Shown piece by piece: positions 16,647-24,747 of a DNA stretch of 34,298 nt. The DNA is taken from assembly GCA_020720405.1 (NCBI GenBank), contig DYOS01000027.1:1-34298 (forward strand), written 5' to 3'. A program made the translations under genes and the position numbers. The stretch is from Caldithrix sp. Its GTDB lineage: Bacteria; Calditrichota; Calditrichia; Calditrichales; Calditrichaceae. The notes under the pieces are model-generated. The model searched no databases, had not been told where the DNA came from, and was given only the letters and a program-made list of their open reading frames with translations. The stretch's first letter is position 1. The number at the start of each line of letters is the position of its first letter.

Positions 16647-17581
16647 CACCGCATCCGGTTGGTTAAAGCGTACTCGAGAAAATCAAAATAAATCTGCCAG
16701 CTATCCGGCCCGTAACCGCCGCCGGCCAGAACAACCAGGGGCAGTTTCCTGTGGCAAACCCGGTCATAAATATACTTGTTCCGTTGCAGCAACCCGGCCC
16801 GGCTCAGCTTCATATCGGCCAGCGTGTCTTTTTCATAAGGGTCGGACCCGGCGATATAAAAAACCATATCCGGCTGAAAACGGTGACAAACCGGGTCCAG
16901 CTCACGGTGCAATATTTCAAGATATTCCTCATCTGAACAATGCGAAGAAACAAGAATATCGAGATTGCTTTGACCTTCAATTTCAACCCAGGTATCAGCG
17001 TGAATGGAGAACGTAAAAACTTCGGGATCATCCTTAAAATAAAGCAGGTTTCCGTTACCCTGATGATAATCCAGATCGATGATCATGAAGCGGTTCACCC
17101 CGTTTGTCCGGCGGTATTTCTCAATAGCAATGGCCACATCGTTTATCACGCAAAAGCCTTCGGCCCGTTCCGGATGGGCATGATGGTAACCGCCGCCCAG
17201 GTTAAATACGGCAGTCCTGTTCTGAATGGCAAACTCGGTAGCCAGCAGAGTTCCGCCGGTTACGGCCAGCAAATATTCAAGTATCGAATTGTAAAACGGA
17301 TTGACATCATCCAGACGGAGAATTTTGGAAAGATAGGCGGCATCCTGTATATCATGAAGATAGGATTCGCTGTGAACCCGGCGCAGATCATCCGCTGCGC
17401 AGAGTTCCGGCCGCAGGATGTGACGGCGTTTCAGTTTTTTCTCCTGGATCAGCCGGTCACGGATTTTTTTGTACTTCATCACATCAAAGGCCTGGTGATC
17501 GCCGACCGAGGGCAAGCCGTAAATATAATCCACAGAAAAGACCACCCGCGGATACCGGCGGTTAACGAAGGGGAAAATCAC
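16646..17581 (-). CDS. Class IV histone-deacetylase-like amidohydrolase
   Basis: The 311-residue single-domain member of the arginase/deacetylase superfamily has an apparently complete active site. The paired His are in GGGYHHAHPERAEGFC. Zinc ligands Asp and His are in IDLDYHQGNG and a third Asp in IAGSDPYEKDTL. The transition-state Tyr is in VVLAGGGYG. The DLDxHQGNG form (Gln and Asn rather than His and Asp) is typical of class IV (HDAC11-like) and many bacterial members, some of which remove acyl groups from lysines or act on small amides. The GTG start overlaps the asparaginase stop by four bases (GTGA), and the start-proximal PRVVFSVDYIYGLP fits the family's N terminus. Its substrate is unknown. 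Translational coupling to efp through one gene makes a translation-related lysine substrate thinkable but unproven. Confidence 0.93.
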   Translation of the reverse strand: MIFPFVNRRYPRVVFSVDYIYGLPSVGDHQAFDVMKYKKIRDRLIQEKKLKRRHILRPELCAADDLRRVHSESYLHDIQDAAYLSKILRLDDVNPFYNSILEYLLAVTGGTLLATEFAIQNRTAVFNLGGGYHHAHPERAEGFCVINDVAIAIEKYRRTNGVNRFMIIDLDYHQGNGNLLYFKDDPEVFTFSIHADTWVEIEGQSNLDILVSSHCSDEEYLEILHRELDPVCHRFQPDMVFYIAGSDPYEKDTLADMKLSRAGLLQRNKYIYDRVCHRKLPLVVLAGGGYGPDSWQIYFDFLEYALTNRMR

Positions 17582-18576
17582 GACCGCTCACCCGACCAGT
17601 TATGACCGAAATCGGCAATAATCTTGTCCCGTTGTTCTGTCCGGGCCAAAATCTTCATTAATTTCACATAACCGGCTTCAACCGTCATATTGCCCAAATC
17701 AACCGCTCCGGCCTGCATGGCACTCTGCCCGCATTCATACAGACTCAGATCGGTGCTGCCATGTGGTGAACTGCTGGCAACCACTACAACAAGGCCTTTG
17801 CCCGTCGCTTCGCGGATAAAATTGATCCAGTCCGGCTCAACCGAGGGCAGATTACCGGCACCGAATCCGGTCAGAATCAGAGCTTTCAACCCGGAATCGA
17901 GAATGGAACGGACGGCGAAGGTCGGCATGGAAGGCTGAACAGCAATCACCCCAACCCGGGCCGCAAAGCCCGGCCGGTATTCAGTCGGCCCGCCAGGTCG
18001 CCACAGATTGGAATTATAAAGGCGTATTTTCAAACCAACTTCGCCCAACTGCGGATAATTTGGTGAATCAAACGCCTCATAGCGGGTGATACTGATTTTT
18101 TTAGTGCGGTTGCCGCGCAGTATTTTTGAGCCGAAGACAATAGCCGTTTCCGGAAGCTCCATGGTGGCCAGTTCCACCGCATCGATCAGGTTATTCCGGC
18201 CGTCGGAACGGAGTTGGGTCAGGGGAATCTGGGCCCCGGTAAAAATAACCGGTTTAGTCAGGTTATAAAAGGAAAACGAGATGGCGGCGGCTGAGTAAAC
18301 CATGGTATCCGTGCCATGAATGACCACGAAACCATCAAAATCGTTGTACTGGAGAGAGATACTTTCACCAAGTATTTCCCACTGCCCGATTCCGATATTG
18401 GAACTGTCCAGGTTGAAAGGTATTTCCAGAGTCAGATCGGCAATCTTTTTCAGCTCTGGCACCTGATTGATCAGCTCCTTCTGCAGGCTGCCCGGAGCCA
18501 GTATCTGATCCGGTTCGGTTGGCATCATGCCAAAGGTTCCGCCGGTGTGCAAAATAAGGATACGCTTTTTGTTCAT
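17578..18576 (-). CDS. ansA: L-asparaginase, cytosolic type I-like
   Basis: From ATG 18576 the product is 332 residues, close to bacterial type I asparaginases (about 335). The start MNKKRILILHTGGTFGMMP places the first catalytic Thr (GGT) near the N terminus as expected. The second motif is VIHGTDTMVYSAAAISF. Supporting segments are PVIFTGAQIPLTQLRSDGRNNL and VASSSPHGSTDLS. The frame stays open to 18705, but the upstream part would include the promoter dyad and does not resemble the family; ATG 18594 is the other reasonable start. No secretion signal is present, so the enzyme should hydrolyse asparagine to aspartate and ammonia in the cytoplasm. Some relatives act in archaeal-type Glu-tRNA amidotransferase (GatD), but the amidotransferase-specific N-terminal domain is absent here. 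It is the first gene of the operon. Confidence 0.93.
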   Translation of the reverse strand: MNKKRILILHTGGTFGMMPTEPDQILAPGSLQKELINQVPELKKIADLTLEIPFNLDSSNIGIGQWEILGESISLQYNDFDGFVVIHGTDTMVYSAAAISFSFYNLTKPVIFTGAQIPLTQLRSDGRNNLIDAVELATMELPETAIVFGSKILRGNRTKKISITRYEAFDSPNYPQLGEVGLKIRLYNSNLWRPGGPTEYRPGFAARVGVIAVQPSMPTFAVRSILDSGLKALILTGFGAGNLPSVEPDWINFIREATGKGLVVVVASSSPHGSTDLSLYECGQSAMQAGAVDLGNMTVEAGYVKLMKILARTEQRDKIIADFGHNWSGERS

Positions 18577-18618
18577 ATTCAAATTAATCTTCATGTCTGC
18601 GGTCACAACATCCGAAAG

Positions 18619-18658
18619 AATATACATTATTTTCGGACCATTCCCGATGAAAATAATG
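18619..18658 (-). promoter_or_regulatory. Candidate operator dyad and -10 box upstream of ansA
   Basis: CATTATTTTC (18625-18634) and GAAAATAATG (18649-18658) form a perfect 10-bp inverted repeat with a 14-base centre. Directly downstream on the minus strand is TATATT (18619-18624), a plausible -10 box. No good -35 box is present at 16-18 bases, and that position lies inside the dyad. This arrangement fits an operator or an activator-dependent promoter. A hairpin without T-tract is the alternative. Confidence 0.45.
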
Positions 18659-18705
18659 AGAGACCCTGGGCATTGGTCGCAGAGTCCGGGGTTTCTCGAC
18701 AACAT

Positions 18706-18742
18706 AAAAAAAAGCCCTCCGTACGGACGGGGGGCTTTTTTA
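18706..18742 (-). terminator. Rho-independent terminator of ppdK
   Basis: Just after the ppdK stop the minus strand reads an A-tract, a GC-rich stem (GCCCCCCG pairing with CGGAGGGC, one mismatch, six-base loop) and eight T residues. The flanking A and T tracts extend the stem. The T-rich run on both strands could let it work in both directions, but no + strand gene lies upstream here. Confidence 0.85.
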
Positions 18743-18757
18743 TTTTCAACAGTTTCC

Positions 18758-21436
18758 CTATTTGCGTTGCTTCAGAGCAGCCTGGGCAGCAGCCAGCCGG
18801 GCAATTGGTACCCGGAACGGTGAACAACTGACGTAATTCAAACCAATTTTATTGCAGAATTCGACGGAAGCCGGATCACCGCCATGCTCACCGCAGATAC
18901 CAACCTTCAGGTCTTTTCTGGTTGAACGGCCTTTCTGAACTGCCATCTCAACTAACTGACCAACCCCGCTCTGATCCAGAGTCTGGAACGGATCGGAAGG
19001 CAAAATACCCTTGTCATCATATTCCTTCAGAAATTTACCGGCATCATCCCGGCTAAAACCAAAAGTCATCTGGGTCAGATCGTTGGTTCCAAAGGAGAAG
19101 AACTGGGCTTCTTCGGCAATCAGATCGGCGGTCAGGGCTGCCCGGGGAATTTCAATCATAGTTCCGACCAGGTAATCAACTTTTACACCGGTTTCAGCAA
19201 TCACTTTTTCCGCAGTATCAACGACAACCTTTTTCTGATTAGCCAGTTCGGCTTTGGTTCCGACCAATGGAATCATGATTTCCGGGTATACTTTTACGCC
19301 TTCTTTGGTTAACTGACAGGCCGCTTCCATTATCGCCCGGGCCTGCATTTCGGTTATTTCGGGATAGGTGATACCCAAACGGCAGCCGCGGTGACCAAGC
19401 ATCGGGTTAAACTCGTGCAACGAATCTACCTTTGCTTTCACTTCTTTCAGGGTTAGACCCATCTGATCGGCCATTTCCTGCTGATTGCCATCTTCGTGCG
19501 GCAGAAATTCATGCAGCGGCGGATCAAGGGTACGCACCGTAACCGGCAGGTCGTGCATGGCCTTGAAAATACCATAAAAGTCATCGCGCTGATAAGGCAG
19601 AAGCTTTTGCAGCGCCTTGCGCCGGCCGGCTTCATCATCGGCCAGAATCATTTCACGGACAGCGATAATCCGGTCACCTTCAAAGAACATGTGTTCTGTC
19701 CGGCACAGACCGATGCCTTCGGCACCGAATTTCCGGGCAACTTCGCTGTCGTGCGGAGTATCGGCGTTGGTACGCACCTTCATGGTCCGGATTTCATCAG
19801 CCCAGCTCATCAGCTTGCCGAAATTACCGGAAAGTTCCGGCTGAGTGGTCGGCACTTTGCCTTCAATCACCTGTCCGGCCGAACCATCCAGAGAAATCCA
19901 GTCACCTTCGGTAAACGATTTACCGCCGGCTTTCATTGTTTTTTCTTTGTAATTGATTTCGAGACCGCCAACACCGGCTACACAGCAGGTACCCATGCCG
20001 CGGGCCACGACTGCTGCATGCGAAGTCATTCCGCCGCGGGCGGTCAGTATGCCGCTGGCCACATTCATACCGCCAATATCTTCCGGTGAAGTTTCGATAC
20101 GGACTAAAATCACTTTTTCGCCCCGGGCTGACCAGGCTTCGGCATCATCGGCATGGAAAACAATACGGCCGGTAGCGGCGCCGGGCGATGCAGGCAGACC
20201 TTTGGCAATCACGGTTTTGGCCGCTTTCGGGTCAAACGTCGGGTGCAGAAGCTGATCGAGCTGTTTCGGATCGACGCGCAGAACAGCCTGTTCTTTGCTG
20301 ATTAGTCCTTCGTCCATCATTTCCACGGCGATGCGGACGGCTGCTGCTGCGGTTCTCTTCCCGTTGCGGGTCTGCAGCATCCACAATTTGCCGCGTTGGA
20401 TAGTGAATTCAATATCCTGCATATCCTTATAATGCAGTTCCAGGTTCTTATAGATTTTTTCAAGTTCAGCGTAGGCGACCGGCATCATTTCATGCAGGGT
20501 TTTCTGACCAGCCTCACTGCGTGTACCTTCATTTACCGGCTGCGGGGTGCGGATTCCGGCTACGACATCCTCGCCCTGAGCGTTGATCAGATATTCACCG
20601 TAAAAAATATGTTCGCCGGTGGCCGGGTTGCGGGTAAAAGCCACACCCGTGGCGCAGTCATCGCCCATATTGCCAAAAACCATGGCTTGCACATTGACCG
20701 CAGTACCCCAGTTGGCCGGGATATTATTCAGTTTGCGGTAAGTCAGGGCACGCTGATTATTCCAGGAACCAAAGACCGCGCTGACCGCACCCCATAACTG
20801 TTCCCATGGGTCGGTCGGGAAATCCTTGCCGGTCCGTTTTTTAATTTCAGCTTTAAACAATTCAACCAGTTTTTTCAGATCCTGTGCTGAAAGATCGTTA
20901 TCATTTTTAACACCTTTTTCTTCCTTGACCTGATCCATGATAATTTCAAAAGGATCTTCTTCTTCCTTGGACTCTGGTTTGAGACCCATAACCACATCAC
21001 CATACATCTGGACAAAGCGGCGGTAGGAATCCCAGCCGAAGCGCTCATTGCCGGACTGATTGATAATGCCTTGTACGGTCTGATCGTTCAGACCGAGATT
21101 GAGAACCGTATCCATCATCCCCGGCATGGAAGCGGGTGCACCGGAACGGACCGAAACCAGCAACGGGTTTTTGGTGTCGCCGAAAACAGCATCCATCATT
21201 TTTTCGATATGGGCCACACCCTGTTTGACCTGGTTTTGTACCTCTGCGGAATATTGCCCCTTGTTTTCATAGAAAGCAGTACATACTTCAGTGGATATTG
21301 TGAATCCGGCGGGAACCGGGATGCCCAGATTTGACATCTCGGCCAGGTTGGCACCTTTACCTCCGAGCAGCAGTTTCATATCGGCTTTGCCGTCCGATTT
21401 TCCTGCACCGAATTTAAAAACAAATTGATTAGCCAT
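18758..21436 (-). CDS. ppdK: Pyruvate, phosphate dikinase
   Basis: The 892-residue protein has standard PPDK length. The N-terminal nucleotide-binding part begins [16 protein letters not shown] and contains [25 protein letters not shown] and [21 protein letters not shown]. The swivelling phosphohistidine domain carries His473 in [15 protein letters not shown]. The C-terminal PEP/pyruvate domain has [10 protein letters not shown], the substrate-binding segment [14 protein letters not shown] and CGEHGGDP. It interconverts pyruvate, ATP and phosphate with PEP, AMP and pyrophosphate, and serves glycolysis or gluconeogenesis in many anaerobes and FCB-type bacteria. The start ATG 21436 has GGAGGA upstream at good spacing. 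It has its own strong promoter and terminator, so it is monocistronic. No PPDK regulatory protein gene is adjacent. Confidence 0.98.
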   Translation of the reverse strand: MANQFVFKFGAGKSDGKADMKLLLGGKGANLAEMSNLGIPVPAGFTISTEVCTAFYENKGQYSAEVQNQVKQGVAHIEKMMDAVFGDTKNPLLVSVRSGAPASMPGMMDTVLNLGLNDQTVQGIINQSGNERFGWDSYRRFVQMYGDVVMGLKPESKEEEDPFEIIMDQVKEEKGVKNDNDLSAQDLKKLVELFKAEIKKRTGKDFPTDPWEQLWGAVSAVFGSWNNQRALTYRKLNNIPANWGTAVNVQAMVFGNMGDDCATGVAFTRNPATGEHIFYGEYLINAQGEDVVAGIRTPQPVNEGTRSEAGQKTLHEMMPVAYAELEKIYKNLELHYKDMQDIEFTIQRGKLWMLQTRNGKRTAAAAVRIAVEMMDEGLISKEQAVLRVDPKQLDQLLHPTFDPKAAKTVIAKGLPASPGAATGRIVFHADDAEAWSARGEKVILVRIETSPEDIGGMNVASGILTARGGMTSHAAVVARGMGTCCVAGVGGLEINYKEKTMKAGGKSFTEGDWISLDGSAGQVIEGKVPTTQPELSGNFGKLMSWADEIRTMKVRTNADTPHDSEVARKFGAEGIGLCRTEHMFFEGDRIIAVREMILADDEAGRRKALQKLLPYQRDDFYGIFKAMHDLPVTVRTLDPPLHEFLPHEDGNQQEMADQMGLTLKEVKAKVDSLHEFNPMLGHRGCRLGITYPEITEMQARAIMEAACQLTKEGVKVYPEIMIPLVGTKAELANQKKVVVDTAEKVIAETGVKVDYLVGTMIEIPRAALTADLIAEEAQFFSFGTNDLTQMTFGFSRDDAGKFLKEYDDKGILPSDPFQTLDQSGVGQLVEMAVQKGRSTRKDLKVGICGEHGGDPASVEFCNKIGLNYVSCSPFRVPIARLAAAQAALKQRK

Positions 21437-21472
21437 TCATTTCCTCCATAGGCGAATTTTGTTGTTAGCCTG

Positions 21473-21502
21473 ATTTCAAAAGATCGTATTTCAAAAGGTC
21501 GC
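21473..21502. repeat. Tandem 15-bp direct repeat in the ppdK leader
   Basis: ATTTCAAAAGATCGT (21473-21487) is followed immediately by ATTTCAAAAGGTCGC (21488-21502), 13 of 15 bases identical. It lies between the ppdK -10 box and its ribosome binding site, roughly at +1 to +25 of the transcript. It may be a regulator site or a simple duplication. Confidence 0.75.
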
Positions 21503-21531
21503 AATATAGAAGTGACCCAAAATTATGTCAA
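21503..21531 (-). promoter_or_regulatory. Strong sigma70-like promoter of ppdK
   Basis: On the minus strand a perfect TTGACA (21526-21531) is separated by exactly 17 bases from TATATT (21503-21508). The predicted start of transcription is near 21496, giving a leader of about 60 bases with GGAGGA before the ATG. This is the clearest promoter in the window. Confidence 0.75.
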
Positions 21532-21559
21532 ATACTAAAAAAAACAGGCTTTGCTGCGG

Positions 21560-21588
21560 TTGACTATTTCCAGCCTCCGGGTTAATTT
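21560..21588 (+). promoter_or_regulatory. Candidate promoter of feoAB operon
   Basis: TTGACT (21560-21565), a 17-base spacer and TAATTT (21583-21588) lie about 40 bases before the feoA start. It diverges from the ppdK promoter, with about 30 bases between the two -35 boxes. No convincing Fur box or other iron operator was seen. Confidence 0.5.
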
Positions 21589-21630
21589 TTTGTTAAGCGC
21601 ATATAACAAGTGTCAATAACGGCTGATGTC

Positions 21631-21897
21631 ATGGAAAAAAACCGCCTGTTCGATCTTCTGCCCGGCGAAGAAGCAATTATCGAAAGTATAGACGAAACCC
21701 TGGAAGGATCAGAACGATTACGGGAGATGGGACTAAGTGACGGGGCCAGGCTAAGGGTTATAAAATTTGCCCCTTTCGGCGATCCCATGGAAATCAAAAT
21801 CCGTGGCTTTTATCTGTCCATCCGTAAATCCATGGCCAAACAAATACAGGTCCGTCGCCAGCCGCAGCTTCAAAACAGGGACGGCAGTGAAATCTGA
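21631..21897 (+). CDS. feoA: Ferrous iron transport protein FeoA
   Basis: From ATG 21631 the product is an 88-residue SH3-like protein, normal for FeoA. Family segments are LLPGEEAIIESI, LREMGLSDGARLRVIKFAPFGDPMEIKIRGFYLSIRKSMAKQI. A GTG at 21610 could add seven residues but would leave only a very short leader from the predicted promoter; neither start has a strong ribosome binding site. FeoA is thought to interact with FeoB at the membrane and modulate transport. Its end overlaps the feoB start by eleven bases, so the two are coupled. Confidence 0.93.
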   Translation: MEKNRLFDLLPGEEAIIESIDETLEGSERLREMGLSDGARLRVIKFAPFGDPMEIKIRGFYLSIRKSMAKQIQVRRQPQLQNRDGSEI

Positions 21898-24025
21898 TTC
21901 AAATATATCTCCGCATCCGGCTTCAAACTGGGTGGCCATTTTCGGCAACCCGAACTGTGGTAAAACCGCCCTGTTCAACCGTCTGACCGGCCTGCATCAT
22001 AAAGTTGGCAATTATCCCGGTGTTACCGTCGAACGGAAATCGGGTCAGCTGCGCGGCACTTCCATTGAAATCCGTGACTACCCGGGCACTTACAGCCTCT
22101 ATGCCAAAAGCCTTGATGAGAAAATCGTGACCGATGCCGTTCATGCCTGGCGCTCAACAGCAGATCGGCCGAAAGCGGTTATTGTCGTCCTCGATGCCAC
22201 CAATCTCAGCCGTAATATTTATCTTTCTCTGCAGATTCTGGACTGGAATCTGCCAACCATTATTGTTCTTAATATGATGGATGAGGTAGCCCGTAAAAAT
22301 ATCCGCATCGATATGCCCGGGTTACAGCATCATTTGCGGGCCTACCGGGTAATTCCGGCTTCTGCAAAAACCGGCGAGGGTATTTCAGCGATTATCGAGG
22401 CGGTGAAAAATGTACCGCCGGCAAAGGAGAATATTGAGCGTCAGCCGCGGCTGATTGAAATTGAACGCTATATTCATCCGCTGCGTCCATTGATTGAGTT
22501 TTTGGAGGAAAGAGAAGAACAGATAGGACATAATACCACGCTGGAAGCACTTAGCCTGATCAGTGATTTTCGCCATATCAATTACCTGAAAGATGTACTG
22601 ACAAAAGAAGATTTCCGGCGCATGAAAGCCCTGCTGGATGAGGCCAAACTGCATTTTGATGAGCATAAAATTCCCTACCGGGCATTAGAGCAGGCCTCCC
22701 GTTTTGCCTTTATCGATATGTTTATTGCCCCGGTCATCGGCGAGGAGAAAATTTCCCGGCGCAGCCGGTCGGAAAAGGCCGACCGCATTCTGACCCACCG
22801 CTTCTTCGGTCCGCTGCTTATGATTGGTTTCCTGGCCTTTATTTTTAATGCCATTTTCAGCTGGGCCGAATACCCGATGAATCTGATTGAAAACCTGACC
22901 AACCTGCTGGCCGGTCTGGGTCAGACCAGCCTGCCGGACGGCCCGCTGAAAAGCCTGTTGCTCGATGGCGTGCTGGCCGGCGTAGGCAGTGTCCTGGTCT
23001 TCTTCCCCCAGATTCTGCTGCTGGTCTTTTTTCTGGCCATTCTCGAAGACAGCGGCTATATGTCGCGCATGGCCTTTATGATGGACCGGGTACTGCATAA
23101 AATCGGGCTGCACGGAAGATCGGTTTTGCCGCTGCTCAGCGGTTTTGCCTGCGCTATCCCGGCTGTTATGTCCACCCGTACCATTGAAAACTGGCGTGAC
23201 CGGTTGATCACCATTTTGATTACCCCGCTGATGAGCTGCAGCGCCCGGCTGCCGGTTTATATCCTGCTGATTGCCGCTTTTATCCCGGACCGGCTGCTGC
23301 TCGGTTTCGTTTCGCTGCAGGGTCTGGCCCTGATGGGTATTTATTTTCTGGGTATGTTCACCGCTATTTTTGTGGCCCTGATTCTAAAGAAGGTATTCCG
23401 CGGCATGCCGTCGCCGCCACTGACCATGGAACTGCCGCCCTATCGCCTGCCCATGATGCGCTCCGTAGCCTGGCAATTGATCGACCGGGCCAAATCGTTT
23501 TTACAGACTGCCGGCAGTATCATCCTGGCTATTTCCATTTTACTTTGGTTTATGGCCAGTTATCCCACAGCAGATGAAACACTGAATCTTTCACCGGCCC
23601 AAAAAATTGAACACAGTTTCGCCGGCCGACTGGGCAAAGCCATCGAGCCGGTGATCCGGCCCCTGGGCTATGACTGGAAAATCGGTATCGGTCTGATTAC
23701 TTCGTTTGCGGCCCGTGAAGTGGTGGTCAGTACGCTTTCCACCCTGTACAATCTCAGTGCCGACGGGGGGAGCTCTTCCGGATTGATTGCCGCCATGCAA
23801 AACGACAAGCACCCGGACGGTACACCGGTTTTCACCCTGCTGACCGCACTTTCGCTGTTAGTATTTTTCGCCTATGCCGCCCAATGTATGGCTACTTTTG
23901 CCATCATTAAAAAAGAAACCAATAGTTGGCGCTGGCCTCTGCTCATGGTCAGCTACATGACAGTACTGGCTTATGTCAGCGCCCTGGCCACCTACCAGGT
24001 CGGCAAACTGATCGGATTCGAATAA
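21887..24025 (+). CDS. feoB: Ferrous iron transporter FeoB
   Basis: The chosen start is GTG 21887, preceded by GGGACGG, giving 712 residues. An earlier in-frame ATG at 21767 would run through feoA in another frame and add 40 residues unlike the family. The N-terminal G domain has G1 GNPNCGKT (about 20-27), G3 DYPGTYSL and G4 NMMDE, with SAKTGEG as G5. A helical GDI-like linker (about 200-290) leads to the membrane core of eight or so helices. Its two Gate motifs include LSGFACAIPAVMSTRTIENWRDR and SCSARLPVYILLIA. It moves Fe(II) into the cytoplasm, with GTP binding controlling the transport. Downstream the start of the small Cys-containing gene shares one base with its stop. Confidence 0.97.
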   Translation: MKSDSNISPHPASNWVAIFGNPNCGKTALFNRLTGLHHKVGNYPGVTVERKSGQLRGTSIEIRDYPGTYSLYAKSLDEKIVTDAVHAWRSTADRPKAVIVVLDATNLSRNIYLSLQILDWNLPTIIVLNMMDEVARKNIRIDMPGLQHHLRAYRVIPASAKTGEGISAIIEAVKNVPPAKENIERQPRLIEIERYIHPLRPLIEFLEEREEQIGHNTTLEALSLISDFRHINYLKDVLTKEDFRRMKALLDEAKLHFDEHKIPYRALEQASRFAFIDMFIAPVIGEEKISRRSRSEKADRILTHRFFGPLLMIGFLAFIFNAIFSWAEYPMNLIENLTNLLAGLGQTSLPDGPLKSLLLDGVLAGVGSVLVFFPQILLLVFFLAILEDSGYMSRMAFMMDRVLHKIGLHGRSVLPLLSGFACAIPAVMSTRTIENWRDRLITILITPLMSCSARLPVYILLIAAFIPDRLLLGFVSLQGLALMGIYFLGMFTAIFVALILKKVFRGMPSPPLTMELPPYRLPMMRSVAWQLIDRAKSFLQTAGSIILAISILLWFMASYPTADETLNLSPAQKIEHSFAGRLGKAIEPVIRPLGYDWKIGIGLITSFAAREVVVSTLSTLYNLSADGGSSSGLIAAMQNDKHPDGTPVFTLLTALSLLVFFAYAAQCMATFAIIKKETNSWRWPLLMVSYMTVLAYVSALATYQVGKLIGFE

Positions 24026-24174
24026 TGTTTGAAATGATTATCATTTATATCATCATTTTTATTTCTTTATGGTATACAATCCGCCACCTGTACCGCGAAT
24101 TAACAAAGTCTCCGGAACAGGGCTGCCAGACCTGTACCATTCACCGCCACCAATTGCACCGAAGGAAGTCGTAA
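24025..24174 (+). CDS. FeoB-associated small Cys-containing membrane protein
   Basis: The start ATG shares its A with the feoB stop (TAATG). The product is 49 residues: one N-terminal membrane helix (MIIIYIIIFISLWY) followed by a basic tail with GCQTC, a CxxC pair, ending HRRKS. This is the layout of the FeoB-associated Cys-rich membrane protein family, which accompanies feoAB in many bacteria and may help handle iron or sense redox state. Its function is not established. It has no start of its own in the longer overlapping frames and is easily missed. Confidence 0.78.
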   Translation: MFEMIIIYIIIFISLWYTIRHLYRELTKSPEQGCQTCTIHRHQLHRRKS

Positions 24175-24213
24175 TTGGGAATTGGAAACCCGGAATAACA
24201 GCTGCGGGTTGTC

Positions 24214-24242
24214 ATGCTGATCCCGCCTTGCGGGAGAAGCAT
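24214..24242. repeat. Imperfect palindrome, dispersed-repeat type
   Basis: ATGCT (24214-24218) pairs with AGCAT (24238-24242), and TCCCGC (24221-24226) with GCGGGA (24230-24235), around a three-base loop. The GTCATGCTGA...GAAGCATC form resembles short palindromic repeats scattered between genes of many environmental bacterial genomes. It lies 40 bp after the feo operon and lacks a T-tract, so it is more likely a dispersed repeat than a terminator. Confidence 0.55.
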
Positions 24243-24310
24243 CCCATCGGTGAAGAAGCCAGTTTTTCCGTCTTCTGTCTTCCCTGTTCTCCTGTCAATT
24301 TTTTTTAGCC

Positions 24311-24340
24311 ACCGATTGACACCGATACACACCGATTGGA
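24311..24340. repeat. Three tandem 10-bp units (ACCGATnnac)
   Basis: ACCGATTGAC, ACCGATACAC and ACCGATTGGA follow each other with an exact 10-base period. A diverged relative starts at 24413 (ACCGATTCACGCTGATACC). The surrounding words TTAGCCACCGATT and TCTCTGCTAACTCTGTG look like decayed members of a dispersed intergenic repeat family. Confidence 0.6.
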
Positions 24341-24558
24341 ATTGGAAATTGAAGAAACAGTATTTTCCTTTTCTCCGTTATCTCTGCTAACTCTGTGTTA
24401 AAAGTCTTAGCTACCGATTCACGCTGATACCGACCATCGGCCAAGTCATAAAGTAAGGATGGTATTTTGGGAATAGGCAAATTTTTAGCGTGAAATTTTC
24501 CCGGCGAATGGTTTGCCGAATAGTAAATTTTTGACATTTTCTTATTTAATCTATCCGG

Positions 24559-24572
24559 GTGACATGAGTCAC
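24559..24572. promoter_or_regulatory. Candidate CRP/FNR-type operator
   Basis: GTGACATGAGTCAC is a perfect 5-bp dyad with a four-base centre. It contains the TGA-N6-TCA core spacing shared by CRP/FNR-family sites, and its right half extends to TCACA. A TTGACA hexamer follows three bases later, but no -10 box is at the right distance. It lies about 380 bp before the megasynthase start. Weak on its own. Confidence 0.25.
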
Positions 24573-24710
24573 AATTGACATTTTCGTAAATGGCCAATTT
24601 CCAACCGCTTATAATTGGCTGAGCAGTACAATATTTAAGATATTACAAATAAAAGTCTCGCAGACCAGGGGTGGCATGCCGGATTGCTCTGTTATCGTTG
24701 AACACGAAAT

Positions 24711-24747
24711 ATTTTTTAAAATCTATAATGACACTCCTTTAAAAAAT
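24711..24747. repeat. A/T-rich perfect inverted repeat
   Basis: ATTTTTTAAA (24711-24720) and TTTAAAAAAT (24738-24747) are exact reverse complements, separated by 17 bases. The arms have no G or C, so a stable hairpin is unlikely. A protein-binding dyad or chance A/T-rich sequence are the options. Confidence 0.35.

Noticed and set aside
18577-18705. N-terminal extension of the asparaginase up to 18705
   Set aside because: The extra residues would cross the promoter dyad and adjoin the ppdK terminator, and the family normally begins just before the first catalytic Thr.
21767-21886. Upstream in-frame extension of feoB
   Set aside because: It would overlap nearly half of feoA in another frame, and the added 40 residues do not resemble FeoB. 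The GTG at 21887 with GGGACGG upstream fits the family start.
24028-24050. Fur-box-like sequence ATGATTATCATT at the end of the feo operon
   Set aside because: It is inside the coding sequence of the small membrane protein, where it encodes the hydrophobic MIIIY segment, and lies after rather than before feoAB. Chance match from Ile codons.
24295-24597. 100-codon open frame on the minus strand in the long intergenic region
   Set aside because: The translation comes from the short repeats and low-complexity sequence (SVAKTFNTELAEITEKRK-type text). No ribosome binding site, no recognisable domain, and it overlaps the regulatory-looking sites.
24575-24615. TTGACA and TATAAT as a promoter for the megasynthase gene
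   Set aside because: The hexamers at 24575 and 24610 are 29 bases apart, far beyond the usual 16-18, and are more than 330 bp from the start codon.
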